64,000 nucleotides of DNA from Candidatus Accumulibacter conexus (GTDB lineage: Bacteria > Pseudomonadota > Gammaproteobacteria > Burkholderiales > Rhodocyclaceae): the NCBI GenBank assembly GCA_017592775.1, contig JAGFNJ010000011.1, positions 1-64,000 of the forward strand. The letters run 5' to 3'. Position numbers and translations under genes: made by a program. Below, one piece after another: positions 8,547 to 17,860 of this stretch. Under the pieces are notes generated by a model. That model searched no databases. It saw nothing but the letters and a program-made list of their open reading frames with translations, and was not told where the DNA came from. Within the stretch, counting starts at the first letter, position 1. Each line of letters begins with the position of its first letter.

Positions 8547-10055
8547 TCAGGCTCTGCCGCCGGCGGACGACAGGTCGGTCGGTGCAGTGCCCTGCCGCGC
8601 GACCACCCGTCCGGACGCATCCTGCAACTCGAGCTGCAGAGGCATCCTGCCCAGCGCGTGCGTGGCGCACGACAGGCAGGGATCGAAACAGCGGATCGCC
8701 ACCTCGATGTGGTTGAGCAGGCCCTCGGTCAGTTCCTGGCCGTTCAGGTAGCGCTGCGCGACACGACGCACCGCCTCGTTCATCGGCTGGTTGTTGTGCG
8801 TCGTCGACACGATCAGGTTGCACATCGTCACCAGATCGTCGTCGTCGACCCGGTAATGGTGAATCAGCGTGCCACGCGGCGCCTCGATGACGCCGACACC
8901 TTCGTGGTGGCGCGTGCCGCTGCTTCGCAGCTCGCTGCCCGAGAGGTCGTCATCGTGCAGCAGATCCTTGATCGCTTCGGCGGCGTGCAGCATCTCGACC
9001 ATCCGCGCCCAGTGGTAGGCCAGCGGCGCGTGCACGATGCGGCCGCCGCCATGGGCGATGAACTCGCGCCGCTCGGCTTCCGCCAGCGGTGTCGCGATCG
9101 CGTCGCAGTTCTGCATGCGGGCCAGCGGGCCGACCTTGTACCAGCCTTCCTGCGGTCCGATGGCGGTGAGGAACGGGAACTTCATGTAGCTCCAGGACTT
9201 CACTTCCTCGCTGATCAGATCGGCATAGTTGCGGATGTGCACGGCGTCGGCGAGCAGCCGACCATCGGCGTCACGGGCGCGCAGGCGGCCATCGTAGAAG
9301 TCGAGCACACCACCGGCGCCGACGATGGAGAGCAGATTCGAGCGGCAGGTTCCGAAGTGGTCATAGAGTTCCGGATCGGCGGCATGCAGCCGCTTGACGA
9401 GTTGCACGGCCTGCCGGCTCCAGGCAATGACCTGGTAGATCTCGCCCAGCAGCGCCGCACGTTCCTCGCGGCTCAGCGCGCGGTTGACGCCGCCGGGGAT
9501 GGCGCCGGTACCGTGCACGCGCTTGCCGGCGGTAAGGCGGATGATTTCCTGGCCGAAGCGGCGCAGCAGGACACCCTGGCGGGCGATCTCGGGATGTGCC
9601 GCAGCGATGCCGACGAGGTTGCGCCGCGTTGCATCGCTGGCGAAACCGAAGAGCAGGTCGGGCGACGAGAGGTGGAAGAAATGCAGCGCATGCGATTGCA
9701 GGATCTGGCCGGCGTGCATCAGCCGACGCAGCTTCTCGGCGGTCGGCGGCAGATCGTCGGCGCCGACGATGTGGTCGAGCGCCTTCGCCGCCGCCAGGTG
9801 ATGCGACACCGGGCAGATGCCGCACAGGCGCTGCACCATCACCGGCACTTCCCAGTACGGGCGGCCCTGGATGAACTTCTCGAACCCGCGGAACTCGACG
9901 ATGTGCAGTCGCGCCTGCCGTACCTGGCCGGCTTCGTCGAGCAGCAGCGTGACCTTGCCGTGCCCTTCGACGCGCGACAGCGGGTCGATGGCAACCCGCC
10001 GCAGGCTGCCGCCGTCGCTGGTCGCCGTCTCCAGGGCAAAATCCGCCGTCGCCAT
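8547..10055 (-). CDS. hoxH: NAD-linked [NiFe]-hydrogenase large subunit HoxH
   Basis: 502 residues from ATG 10055; longer in-frame extension upstream overlaps hoxY and is not supported. RVEGHGK at about 28-34, RLCGICPVSHH with Cys78 and Cys81, and DPCLSCATH at about 458-466 supply the four cysteine ligands of the Ni-Fe site. The 36 residues after His466 are the maturation tail removed by HoxW. It catalyses reversible H2 oxidation and pairs with HoxY. Gene order F-U-Y-H-W and tight spacing (8 bases after hoxY) indicate one operon. No hyp maturation genes or hoxE are in the window. Confidence 0.95.
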   Translation of the reverse strand: MATADFALETATSDGGSLRRVAIDPLSRVEGHGKVTLLLDEAGQVRQARLHIVEFRGFEKFIQGRPYWEVPVMVQRLCGICPVSHHLAAAKALDHIVGADDLPPTAEKLRRLMHAGQILQSHALHFFHLSSPDLLFGFASDATRRNLVGIAAAHPEIARQGVLLRRFGQEIIRLTAGKRVHGTGAIPGGVNRALSREERAALLGEIYQVIAWSRQAVQLVKRLHAADPELYDHFGTCRSNLLSIVGAGGVLDFYDGRLRARDADGRLLADAVHIRNYADLISEEVKSWSYMKFPFLTAIGPQEGWYKVGPLARMQNCDAIATPLAEAERREFIAHGGGRIVHAPLAYHWARMVEMLHAAEAIKDLLHDDDLSGSELRSSGTRHHEGVGVIEAPRGTLIHHYRVDDDDLVTMCNLIVSTTHNNQPMNEAVRRVAQRYLNGQELTEGLLNHIEVAIRCFDPCLSCATHALGRMPLQLELQDASGRVVARQGTAPTDLSSAGGRA

Positions 10056-10063
10056 GCGCGCGC

Positions 10064-10618
10064 TCAGTCGAAATGCAGCAACGGATGCCCGAGGCGCGGT
10101 GTGCGGCCATCGAGCAGGTCGGTCAGGAATTTCCAGATGGCATCGCCGGATGGCGGGCAGCCGGGGATGAAATAGTCGATGCGCACGACTTCGTGAACCG
10201 GATGCACCTGGTTGAGTGGCAGCGGCAGTTCGGGGTCGTTCGGCACCTGACCGCCAACGATTCCCGGTCCGGTCCGGTACACCTCCTGCAGGCACTGCCC
10301 GAGGTCGAGATGGTTGCGCTGCGCCGGCAGGCCACCGTTGACAGCGCAGGCGCCGAGGGCGATCAGCACCTTGCACTGCTGGCGGAACTCGCGCAGGACA
10401 TGGACGTTCTCTGCGTTGCAGATGCCGCCCTCGATGAGGCCAATGTCGCAGGGACCGCAGTGCTTGGTGTCGGTCAGCGGCGAGCGATCGAGATCGACGC
10501 GGTCGAGCAGTGCGAAGAGGCGCTCGTCGATGTCGAGCAGCGACATGTGGCAGCCGAAGCAGCCGGCCAGCGAAGTCGTGGCGAGGCGCAGCTTGCGTTG
10601 CCCGACGGGCGGGTTCAT
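10064..10618 (-). CDS. hoxY: NAD-linked hydrogenase small subunit HoxY
   Basis: 184 residues from ATG 10618, with GGGGAG six bases upstream; the stop of hoxU is one base before this ATG. Cysteines in CFGCHMS, CGPCDIG, GACAVNGGLP and PGCPPSG are the ligands of the single proximal [4Fe-4S] cluster of short-form small subunits. No Tat signal is present, as expected for a cytoplasmic bidirectional enzyme. It passes electrons from HoxH to the HoxFU diaphorase. Confidence 0.93.
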   Translation of the reverse strand: MNPPVGQRKLRLATTSLAGCFGCHMSLLDIDERLFALLDRVDLDRSPLTDTKHCGPCDIGLIEGGICNAENVHVLREFRQQCKVLIALGACAVNGGLPAQRNHLDLGQCLQEVYRTGPGIVGGQVPNDPELPLPLNQVHPVHEVVRIDYFIPGCPPSGDAIWKFLTDLLDGRTPRLGHPLLHFD

Positions 10619-10619
10619 C

Positions 10620-11351
10620 TCAGCTCCCCTGCCCGTTGCTGCCGGTTGCTGGCGGGCGCCCGACCTGCATGCCGATCGGCTGCAGGTCGTAACGTCGGCA
10701 GCCGATCGGTTGCAGGAAACCCTGCCGCTTCTCGAGAATGACGCCAACCGGGCAGACATGCGCCGCCTTGTCGGCGAGCGAAAAACCGGTGTCTGCCAGA
10801 CGACCGGATTCGGCATTGACGATCAGGTGCTTGCCGATGCCGCGTCCGGAGAGAGCGAAGACGTTCTTGTGATCGACGTCACGGCTGGCGCGAACGCACA
10901 GCTCGCAGAGGATGCAGCGGTTGAAGTCGAGCAGGACGTCGGGGTGCGAGGCATCGACCGGCCGGTCGGGATAGAACTGCGTGAAATGCGGTGTCAGCAT
11001 CTCGAGTTCGTAGGCGAGCGCCTGCAGCAGGCAATTGCCGCTCTTCTCGCAAGACGGGCAGAAATGGTTGCCCTCGACGAAGAGCATCTGCAACAGCGTC
11101 CGCCGCTTGTCGTTGAGGTCGGGTGAGTTGTTCTCGACCTCCATCCCGTCCTTCGCCGGCATCGTGCACGCCGACACGTAGCGGCCATTGGCCTTGACGG
11201 TGCACAACTTGCAGCTCCCCTGTGGCTTGAACTCTGGGTGGTGGCAGAGGTGGGGGATGAAGATCCCGGCGACGGTTGCCGCTTCCATGATCGTCTGGCC
11301 GGCGCTGAAGGGAACCGGCAGGCCGTCGAGGAAGAGGCTCGGTGCGTTCAT
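10620..11351 (-). CDS. hoxU: Hydrogenase diaphorase small subunit HoxU (NuoG-like ferredoxin domain)
   Basis: 243 residues. The N-terminal [2Fe-2S] domain has CHHPEFKPQGSCKLC; then an NADH-dehydrogenase-G-type segment with HFCPSCEKSGNC, and CILCELC for a further [4Fe-4S] cluster. It bridges the HoxF flavin site and HoxY. The ATG overlaps the hoxF stop by four bases, showing translational coupling. Length agrees with HoxU of NAD-reducing hydrogenases (about 235 residues). Confidence 0.93.
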   Translation of the reverse strand: MNAPSLFLDGLPVPFSAGQTIMEAATVAGIFIPHLCHHPEFKPQGSCKLCTVKANGRYVSACTMPAKDGMEVENNSPDLNDKRRTLLQMLFVEGNHFCPSCEKSGNCLLQALAYELEMLTPHFTQFYPDRPVDASHPDVLLDFNRCILCELCVRASRDVDHKNVFALSGRGIGKHLIVNAESGRLADTGFSLADKAAHVCPVGVILEKRQGFLQPIGCRRYDLQPIGMQVGRPPATGSNGQGS

Positions 11352-13225
11352 GGATCGGCTCGCTGCAGCCCGGCGGCAAGGCTGAAATGCGCCGCCGGAT
11401 CGTCGCGCCCGGTCATCTGGCGGGCGACCGACAGCGCCTGGTCAAGATCGAAGGCCGGCGCGAAGTCGAGCGAGCGCAGTCGCCGCTCGTAGGCCGGGCG
11501 AAACTTGTTGAGCGTGTCGAACAGCGGATTGCACGCCGTCTGGCCGAGTCCGCAGTGGCTGGCGGCATGCAGCAGGCGATGGATGCGGAAGATCTCGCCG
11601 ATGTCGTATTGCGAACCATTGCCATTGGCGATCTTGTCCATGCAGTTGGCGACCAGTGTCGTGCCGACCCGGCAGGGCGTGCAGAAGCCGCAGCTCTCGT
11701 GGGCGAAGAAATGGGCGAAGTTGCGGGCGACCTCGAACATGTCGCGCTGCGCGCCGAAAACCGTGAACGCGCCAGCCGTCGGCACATCCTCGAAGGCGAT
11801 GCGGCGAGTGAATTCGTGCATCGCCAGGCAGCTACCCGATGGACCGCCAACCTGCACCGCCTGCGCATTGCCGGCACCACAGTCGTCGAGCACCTGGCTG
11901 ATGGAGACGCCAAAGGGGTATTCATAGACCCCGGGCGATTCGACATCGCCGGCGATCGACAGCAACTTGGTGCCGGTCGACTGCTTGCTGCCGAGACCGG
12001 CAAACCAGGCGCCACCCCTGAGCGCGATCAACGCTGCCTTGCACAGGGTCTCGACGTTGTTCACCACCGTCGGCTGACCGCGGTAGCCCTGCTCCGCCGG
12101 ATAGGGCGGGCGAATCCGGGGTACGCCACGGCGGCCTTCGAGCGACTCGAGCAAAGCCGTCTCCTCGCCGCAGACATAGGCGCCAGCACCGAGGTGGATG
12201 TCGATGTCGAACGTCCAGTCCTGCTGGCCGCAAACGGCCACGCCAAGCAGGCCGTTCTGCCGCCGCTGCGCCAGGTTCTCGTGCAGCGCCGGCAGCAGCC
12301 AGGCATACTCGCCGCGCAGGTAGAGCAAGCCCTTCTCGGCACCGATGGCGAAAGCGGCAACGCTCATGCCATCGAAGACGAGGTCGGCATGGCTCGCCAG
12401 CAACACGCGATCCTTGAAGGTGCCGGGCTCTCCCTCGTCGGCGTTGCAGACGACGTAGCGGCTGCCTTGCAGGTCCCGGCAGGGCGCGCGGCGTGCCGAT
12501 TCCCACTTCGTGTGTGTCGTGAAACCGGCGCCGCCGCGCCCGCGCAGATTGGACAGCTTCATCTCGTCGAGCAGCCGTTCGCGTCCGCGTGCAACTGCCG
12601 CCCGCATCGCCTCGCCGGCCGACCAGTGGGTTGCCAGCAGAACATCCCGGCGCCGGATGTTGTCGGCGACGAGAAACCAGTCGCGCGGCCAGTCGGCCAC
12701 CGCCACCTGTGACCGGACGAGTTCGCTGATGCGGTCGATCCGCTCGGCCGAGATGCACGTCAGCGGTTGGCCATTGACCAGCAGCGCCGGCCCCTGATCG
12801 CACATGCCGGTGCACGAGGTGGTATCGACGCTGACCAGTCCGTCCTCCGAAACCTTGCCACGCTCGATCCAGAGCCGGTTGCAGAGGCGGTCCATCAGTT
12901 CGATGCTGCCGAGCATGCGGTCGGTCACGTTGTCGGAGAAAAGGATGCGATAGCGTCCGACTGGCTGCAGATGGAGAAACGAGTAGAAGCCGGCAACTCC
13001 CTCGACACGCGCACGTGGCAGCTCGACGGCGCTGGCGATGGCGGTCAGTGCGGTCCGCGGCAGGTAGCCGAGAACATCCTGCGCCTCGCGCAGAATCTGC
13101 AACAAGCGGTCCGGTTCGCGACGATGACGGTCGACGATGGGTTGCAGCAGCGCTGCCACACCTGTCGCATCGAAGCACTCGTCTGCCACCACCATCTCCG
13201 GCAACCATCGCGGATCGCGATCCAT
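11348..13225 (-). CDS. hoxF: Hydrogenase diaphorase large subunit HoxF (fused NuoE/NuoF-like)
   Basis: 625 residues as drawn. Residues about 25-170 are a NuoE-like thioredoxin fold with cysteines in SCTGMCDQGP; about 190-600 is NuoF-like, with NLRGRGGAGFTT and NADEGEPGTFKDR for FMN/NADH, and ESCGFCTPC plus a later Cys for [4Fe-4S]. It exchanges electrons with NAD(H). The fusion with the NuoE part explains the absence of hoxE, as in the Ralstonia soluble hydrogenase. The ATG at 13225 has almost no ribosome binding site. GTG at 13189 has GGAG six bases upstream and would remove an N-terminal extension of about a dozen residues absent from known HoxF, so the true start may be there. Confidence 0.93.
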   Translation of the reverse strand: MDRDPRWLPEMVVADECFDATGVAALLQPIVDRHRREPDRLLQILREAQDVLGYLPRTALTAIASAVELPRARVEGVAGFYSFLHLQPVGRYRILFSDNVTDRMLGSIELMDRLCNRLWIERGKVSEDGLVSVDTTSCTGMCDQGPALLVNGQPLTCISAERIDRISELVRSQVAVADWPRDWFLVADNIRRRDVLLATHWSAGEAMRAAVARGRERLLDEMKLSNLRGRGGAGFTTHTKWESARRAPCRDLQGSRYVVCNADEGEPGTFKDRVLLASHADLVFDGMSVAAFAIGAEKGLLYLRGEYAWLLPALHENLAQRRQNGLLGVAVCGQQDWTFDIDIHLGAGAYVCGEETALLESLEGRRGVPRIRPPYPAEQGYRGQPTVVNNVETLCKAALIALRGGAWFAGLGSKQSTGTKLLSIAGDVESPGVYEYPFGVSISQVLDDCGAGNAQAVQVGGPSGSCLAMHEFTRRIAFEDVPTAGAFTVFGAQRDMFEVARNFAHFFAHESCGFCTPCRVGTTLVANCMDKIANGNGSQYDIGEIFRIHRLLHAASHCGLGQTACNPLFDTLNKFRPAYERRLRSLDFAPAFDLDQALSVARQMTGRDDPAAHFSLAAGLQRADP

Positions 13226-13258
13226 TGCGCAAGCTTAGCGGTCGCGGCAGCCGTGGTG

Positions 13259-13272
13259 CTGACGCAAGTCAA
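13259..13272 (-). promoter_or_regulatory. FNR/CRP-like palindrome upstream of hoxF
   Basis: On the minus strand the sequence TTGAC-TTGC-GTCAG matches the half-site layout of FNR/DNR-type sites (TTGAT-N4-ATCAA) in 7 of 10 positions. Its centre is about 41 bases before 13224. A weak -10-like TAAGCT (13232-13237) would then give a start near 13224 and a roughly 35-base leader to the alternative hoxF GTG at 13189. Oxygen control of the hydrogenase would fit, but a single site match by eye is weak evidence. Confidence 0.35.
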
Positions 13273-13393
13273 CCGAAACGACGAAAAAATCGCGTCGGGT
13301 CAGCATCGGGCGAGGAGGGCGGGTCGGCAACCCTGGCGATCGGCCCCGTCGTCCAGCGTCCGGATGATTGGCGGGCGGAGCGGACGCTGGCGT

Positions 13394-15277
13394 TCAGCGA
13401 CGATCGCCGGCGACACGCATCAGCATGGTCCGCACTGCCGCTGCGTCGCCGATGGCCATCGCCGCCCGCAGGGCATCGATCAGCCCGGCCAGCGCCTCGG
13501 CTTCCAGCCCGGGTTCGGCTGCCTTCATGATCTTCGGATGTGATGTCCCCTCGGCGTTGCTGCTGGCGATCAGCAGTTCTTCGTAGAGCTTCTCGCCTGG
13601 GCGCAGACCGCTCATGACGATCTCGATGTCGCCGTCGGGATTGGCCTCATCGCGCACCGATTGCCCTGCCAGGCGGATCATGTTGCGGGCCAGATCGACG
13701 ATCCGGACCGGCTCGCCCATGTCGAGGAGGAAGATCTCGCCACCAGCCGCCAGGCTGCCGGCCTGGATCACCAGTTCGACCGCCTCATGGATCGACATGA
13801 AGTAGCGCGTCACCTCCGGATGGGTGACGGTCACCGGTCCCCCTTGGGCGATCTGCTCCTTGAACAACGGAATGACCGAACCGCTCGACCCGAGAACGTT
13901 GCCGAAGCGCACGGCACAGAAGCGCTGGCCGGTCCCGCCAACACTGGCGCGGCGGGCAAAGTCCTGCACCACCAGTTCGGCGAGGCGCTTGCTCGCGCCC
14001 ATGACGTTTGTCGGGCGCACCGCCTTGTCGGTCGAGATGAGGACCAAGGTCGCGACTGCCGCGTCGAACGCCGCCTGGGCAACGGTCAGCGTGCCGAGGA
14101 CGTTGTTGCGCGCTCCCTCCAGCACGTTGGCTTCGACCAGCGGCACGTGCTTGTGGGCGGCAGCATGATAGATCGTATCGACCCGGTGCGTGGCGAGCAA
14201 CCGCGACACCAGATCGAAATCGCCAGCCGAGCCGAGGGTGGGAACCACCTCCTCCACACCGATCGATCGCAGCAAGCGGTCGATCTGGTACAGCGCATGT
14301 TCACTCGCTTCGAGAAGGACGAGGCGCGCCGGTGCCAGCGCCGCAATCTGCCGGCAGAGTTCGCAGCCGATCGAGCCGCCGGCACCGGTGACGAGGACCA
14401 CCTTGTCGCGCACGCAGCGGCCGAGCAAGGCGGGATCCGCCGCCACCGGGTCGCGCCCGAGCAGGTCGCCAATATCGACCTCGCGCACCATGTTGACCAG
14501 GTGCCGGCCGCTGGCGATGTCGGTCAGCGATGGCAGGATGCGCACCCGCACCGGATGCTGCTCGAGCTCGGAGACGACCTCACGGCGACGGGCGTTCGAG
14601 GCGGACGGCAGGGTGACGATGACATCATGGATGTCGAAGCGGTTGATCAGCGATTCGAGCTGCTCGGGCGCATAGACGCGCAACCCCCCCATGTCCTTGC
14701 CCTGGAGTGTGGCATCGTCGTCGAGAAAGCCGGCCGGAAACAGCTGCCGGCCGCGACGCAGCGAAGCAGCCAGTTGCCGTCCGGCCTCGCCGGCACCGTA
14801 GATGAGAACCTGGCGTCCGGCAAAGCGGCTGCGCACCGGAAACCACAGCAGCCAGCGGGCCGAGAAACGCGAACCGGCGACGAGAACGGTACCGATGAGC
14901 CAGTACAGCAGCGGTACCGCGCGCGGAACCCCCTGACCACCGGTCATCTGCGTCATGAATGCCAGGCCGGCCCAGAGCAGTGCTGCCAGCGACATCGCCT
15001 TGACCACCGACCAGAGTGCCTGCTCACCAAGGTACCGGATCACCGAGCGATACAAGCCCATCTTCAGAAAGACGGGCATCGCCAGCAACGGGGCGATGAC
15101 CATCAGCACCAGTTGCGGACGGTTGGGCTGGAAGATTTCACCCAGTCGGAGGGCATAGGCGGCCCACAGCGAGGCAATCAGCAGCACGGCATCGCCGGCC
15201 AGCAGCAATGCCTGCTTGTTCCGGCGCGGCATGTCGATCAGCGCGTTCGAGAGACGCTCGGGCAGCAACTTACGCAC
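13394..15277 (-). CDS. Membrane-bound UDP-sugar 4,6-dehydratase, WbpM/CapD/FlaA1 type
   Basis: 627 residues from GTG 15277, which has AAGGGG six bases upstream; GTG 15352 would add a tail without homology-like features. About four membrane helices fill residues 25-130, followed by a CoA-binding-like Rossmann fold (about 135-260) and the catalytic SDR domain with GAGGSIGCELCRQ near 290. The active site reads STDKAVRPTNVMGASKR: Met replaces the usual SDR Tyr, which is the hallmark of long-form 4,6-dehydratases acting on UDP-GlcNAc. The product feeds 6-deoxy amino sugars of O-antigens. It lies away from the main polysaccharide locus at 39592-64000 and may supply it or an unseen cluster. Confidence 0.88.
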   Translation of the reverse strand: MRKLLPERLSNALIDMPRRNKQALLLAGDAVLLIASLWAAYALRLGEIFQPNRPQLVLMVIAPLLAMPVFLKMGLYRSVIRYLGEQALWSVVKAMSLAALLWAGLAFMTQMTGGQGVPRAVPLLYWLIGTVLVAGSRFSARWLLWFPVRSRFAGRQVLIYGAGEAGRQLAASLRRGRQLFPAGFLDDDATLQGKDMGGLRVYAPEQLESLINRFDIHDVIVTLPSASNARRREVVSELEQHPVRVRILPSLTDIASGRHLVNMVREVDIGDLLGRDPVAADPALLGRCVRDKVVLVTGAGGSIGCELCRQIAALAPARLVLLEASEHALYQIDRLLRSIGVEEVVPTLGSAGDFDLVSRLLATHRVDTIYHAAAHKHVPLVEANVLEGARNNVLGTLTVAQAAFDAAVATLVLISTDKAVRPTNVMGASKRLAELVVQDFARRASVGGTGQRFCAVRFGNVLGSSGSVIPLFKEQIAQGGPVTVTHPEVTRYFMSIHEAVELVIQAGSLAAGGEIFLLDMGEPVRIVDLARNMIRLAGQSVRDEANPDGDIEIVMSGLRPGEKLYEELLIASSNAEGTSHPKIMKAAEPGLEAEALAGLIDALRAAMAIGDAAAVRTMLMRVAGDRR

Positions 15278-16036
15278 CGCCGGCCCCTTGCCGACGCTGC
15301 AGGAGCGCGAGACCTCGGCGCGACCGCCCCACGAGCGCGTGCCGCCCGACACGATGGCAGGCAGAACATGGGCGAACGCTTTCGCCGACGGGACTGGATC
15401 GGGCGTTGCGAGCGGAGTGCGGAAAGCGCTTTGGCGCGGCCGCGATGGGCCTTGCGATCGCCCGGCGTTCGATGCCGGGCGCCGGGCGCACGTGAATCAA
15501 GGGCCGTGCATCGCGCATGAGAGTCCAGACAGGAGCCACCATCATCAGCCAGAACGATCGGCCCGTTTACCGTCGATACGGCACTGGCCTCATCTCTGCC
15601 ACCGCGGCCTGGCTGCGACAGCCATCCCGCTGAGTCGACCGATCAGGGCCCCGCGAAGCGCTCATCGTACTACAGTGGGCCGGGAGAAGCACCTGCAGGG
15701 AGCAGCGCGCAGTACCGTTGCTGCTCCTGGCCAGACGTCGGTCACCCAGGCCGGGCCGATGCGCACTGACAGCGATCCCATGGCCCCGGCTGCAGCGCTG
15801 GTGGGAAAGGTATGGCGACGCTTCGCCGCGGCGCAGCCTGCGTGCGCAGCTTCCTCGCGCGAACAACCGTCTGATAAGTATAATCTATTTGGCGAGATCA
15901 TGGAACGGCTGGAGAATCGCTTCATCAGGGTGGGCTGATCAAGCCTGCTGAAACGCGGCGAAGAGCGGGCGGCACCGGCCGCCCCCGCCCGATGCGGTGG
16001 CTCAGGGTGGCAAGCACCGGCTTCCAGAGGTTCTTC
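15278..16036. other. Long intergenic region between divergent genes
   Basis: About 759 bases with no supported gene; open frames are arginine-rich composition artefacts. Visible structure: a perfect 7-bp stem with 7-base loop at 15460-15480 in the leader side of the dehydratase gene; a perfect -10-like TATAAT at 15879-15884 facing right, without a matching -35; a tiny frame ATG 15900 to TGA 15938 (12 codons) after it; and a 6-bp GC hairpin at 15967-15984. Promoters for both flanking genes should lie here. Confidence 0.5.
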
Positions 16037-17110
16037 ATGATCTCCTTCTATACGTCTCTCGTTTCGCAACCCCCAGATGTCGACGGTTCCCTGCGCACGC
16101 TCTGCAGCCAGTTGTCGAACGTCGAAAGCCTGGTCCTGACGCAGGACCAAAGACTGTTCGTCAGCGCGCACGATGGCGTGTACGAACTCTTCGCCGCTGC
16201 CGACGGAAGCTGCCAGAGAAGGCTCATCGAAGTGACGGTCGATGGCGTGCCGCGCAACCATATGAAGAATGGCCTCGCCGCTGATGGCAATCGTCTCTAC
16301 CTCGCCTGTGCGCACGTCCACCAGAGCGACAATCCGCTGGTCAGGACGGTCCTCAGCGACCTCAATGGCGTTGAGCAGACTGTGCGGGGCTTGCTGCAGC
16401 TTTACATGGCGGCGTTCACCTTTCGCGTCGAGTCCTGGATTCTCGGCTGCGACCTCAGGCAGATACCGCTCGCCTTTGCCGACCGACTGTCATCGCTGCC
16501 GCAGGATCTCGCTCCTGGCGGACTGCCTGCGAACGTCCTGGCGAATGGTATCGCCATCGACCCAGGCACCGGACTGCTCTACCTTGCCAACAGCGCACCC
16601 GGCCTCGGCGCAGCCATCTACCGCATTGGTGCCCATGGCGTGAGGGACGTCCCGGGCAGGGCTGAACTCTGGTACCGCCCGTCAGGATGCAAGCCGAACG
16701 GCCTGAAGCTGGTTGACGGCAGCCTTTGCTACACCGGCAACGGCTTGAGTTCGGCCGTCCTCGGGCGTGTACCGATCAACGCGGATGGCAGTGCGGGCCC
16801 AGCGGAGGTCATCGAGATTGCGCCGCTGCGGCTGTTCGAAGATTTTGACGCTGTCCGGCAGGGTTTTGTCGTGGCAGAGCCTGGCGACTCGACGGGATTG
16901 CAGGCCGGCGCGCTGCGCTTCGTGTCCAATGCGGGCCGGACGATCGGCATGCTGCGGCATGCCGATCTGCGCCGGCCGTGCGCGGTCGCGGTGGCGAAAG
17001 TGGATGGCGCCCTGTTCGCCGCTGGCTCGGTGCTGATTGCCGACCGGCACGAGGGTCGCGTGCTGGCGTTCGTGCCGGACGAACCGTGGCGGAGCTGGCT
17101 GCGAGCCTGA
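16037..17110 (+). CDS. SMP-30/gluconolactonase-like beta-propeller protein
   Basis: 357 residues. The ATG at 16037 has AGAGG at 16026-16030, a better fit than an in-frame upstream start at 15992. The chain shows repeated propeller-blade segments: NGLAADGNRLYLACAH, NGIAIDPGTGLLYLANSAPG, KPNGLKLVDGSLCYTGNG and RRPCAVAVAKVDGALFAAGSVLIAD. These match the SMP-30/strictosidine-synthase-like fold, which often hydrolyses lactones using a metal bound by Asn/Asp/Glu. No signal peptide is obvious. It stands alone and converges on queE. Substrate cannot be told from the sequence. Confidence 0.7.
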   Translation: MISFYTSLVSQPPDVDGSLRTLCSQLSNVESLVLTQDQRLFVSAHDGVYELFAAADGSCQRRLIEVTVDGVPRNHMKNGLAADGNRLYLACAHVHQSDNPLVRTVLSDLNGVEQTVRGLLQLYMAAFTFRVESWILGCDLRQIPLAFADRLSSLPQDLAPGGLPANVLANGIAIDPGTGLLYLANSAPGLGAAIYRIGAHGVRDVPGRAELWYRPSGCKPNGLKLVDGSLCYTGNGLSSAVLGRVPINADGSAGPAEVIEIAPLRLFEDFDAVRQGFVVAEPGDSTGLQAGALRFVSNAGRTIGMLRHADLRRPCAVAVAKVDGALFAAGSVLIADRHEGRVLAFVPDEPWRSWLRA

Positions 17111-17145
17111 CGCCCCGCAGGGCAGGGTCGTCTCCGGCAGCAGTG

Positions 17146-17177
17146 AGCGGCCGCTGAATCCCCGGACAGCGGCCGCT
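17146..17177. terminator. Bidirectional stem-loop between convergent genes
   Basis: Perfect 11-bp inverted repeat, AGCGGCCGCTG at 17146-17156 and CAGCGGCCGCT at 17167-17177, with a 10-base loop, lying exactly between the convergent SMP-30-like gene and queE. There is no T-run, so the strength of intrinsic termination is uncertain, but position and symmetry point to a shared terminator. Confidence 0.6.
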
Positions 17178-17196
17178 GTCTGGTCGCAGCCCCGCC

Positions 17197-17856
17197 TCAG
17201 CGGCTGCGCTCGTCGCCCCAGAGGATCTTGTGCAGTTGCAACTGGAAGCGCACCGGCAAGCGGTCGTCGACGATCCACCCGGCGAGTGTGGCTGGGGGCA
17301 GTTCGGTCGCGACCGGCGAGAAAAGCAGCGGACAGACGTCTGCCAGCCTGCGCTCGACAACCTCGCTGCGAGCCCACTCGTAGTCGACCCGGTCGCGCAG
17401 GACGAACTTGAGCTCGTCCTGGGCAGTCAGCAGCTCCAGGTTCTGCCATCGGTTCCGCGCGCATTCGCCGGAGCCGGGAGCCTTGAGGTCGACGATGCGC
17501 GACACGCGCCGGTCAATGCCGGCGATATCGAGCGCCCCCGATGTCTCGAGCGAGACCGAATGACCCGCGTCACCGAGTTCACGCAACAGGATCAGGCAGT
17601 TGTGCTGCGCCAGCGGCTCACCGCCCGTGACGCAGACGTGACGGACGCCGTAGCTCGCGACCACCGCCAGCACCTCCGGCAGTGGCATGGTCCGGCCACC
17701 CTGGAAGGCATACGCCGTGTCACACCAGACGCAGCGCAGCGGGCAACCGGTCAGGCGGACGAAGACGGTCGGCAAGCCGACGCGCGAGCTTTCACCCTGC
17801 AGCGAAAGGAAGATCTCGCTGATCTTCAGCGCAGGCCCTCTGACGGAGCCCGTCAC
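17197..17856 (-). CDS. queE: 7-carboxy-7-deazaguanine synthase
   Basis: 219 residues from GTG 17856. FLSLQGESSRVGLPTVFVR is the family's N-terminal signature, CPLRCVWCDTAYAF carries the radical-SAM Cys-x3-Cys-x2-Cys, and CVTGGEPL follows. It converts carboxytetrahydropterin to CDG in queuosine/preQ0 synthesis. The position after cpoB at the end of the tol-pal operon is common in Betaproteobacteria, where queC usually follows; here queC is absent downstream and must lie elsewhere. The gap to cpoB is four bases. Confidence 0.93.
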   Translation of the reverse strand: MTGSVRGPALKISEIFLSLQGESSRVGLPTVFVRLTGCPLRCVWCDTAYAFQGGRTMPLPEVLAVVASYGVRHVCVTGGEPLAQHNCLILLRELGDAGHSVSLETSGALDIAGIDRRVSRIVDLKAPGSGECARNRWQNLELLTAQDELKFVLRDRVDYEWARSEVVERRLADVCPLLFSPVATELPPATLAGWIVDDRLPVRFQLQLHKILWGDERSR

Positions 17857-17860
17857 CGGC

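Noticed and set aside
10056..10376. Upstream extension of hoxH in frame
   Set aside because: It overlaps hoxY, is Arg/Pro-rich and lies before the family N-terminus that begins at the ATG at 10055.
15460..15480. Stem-loop resembling a tRNA T-arm
   Set aside because: The loop does not match the T-loop consensus and no acceptor, D or anticodon arms surround it.
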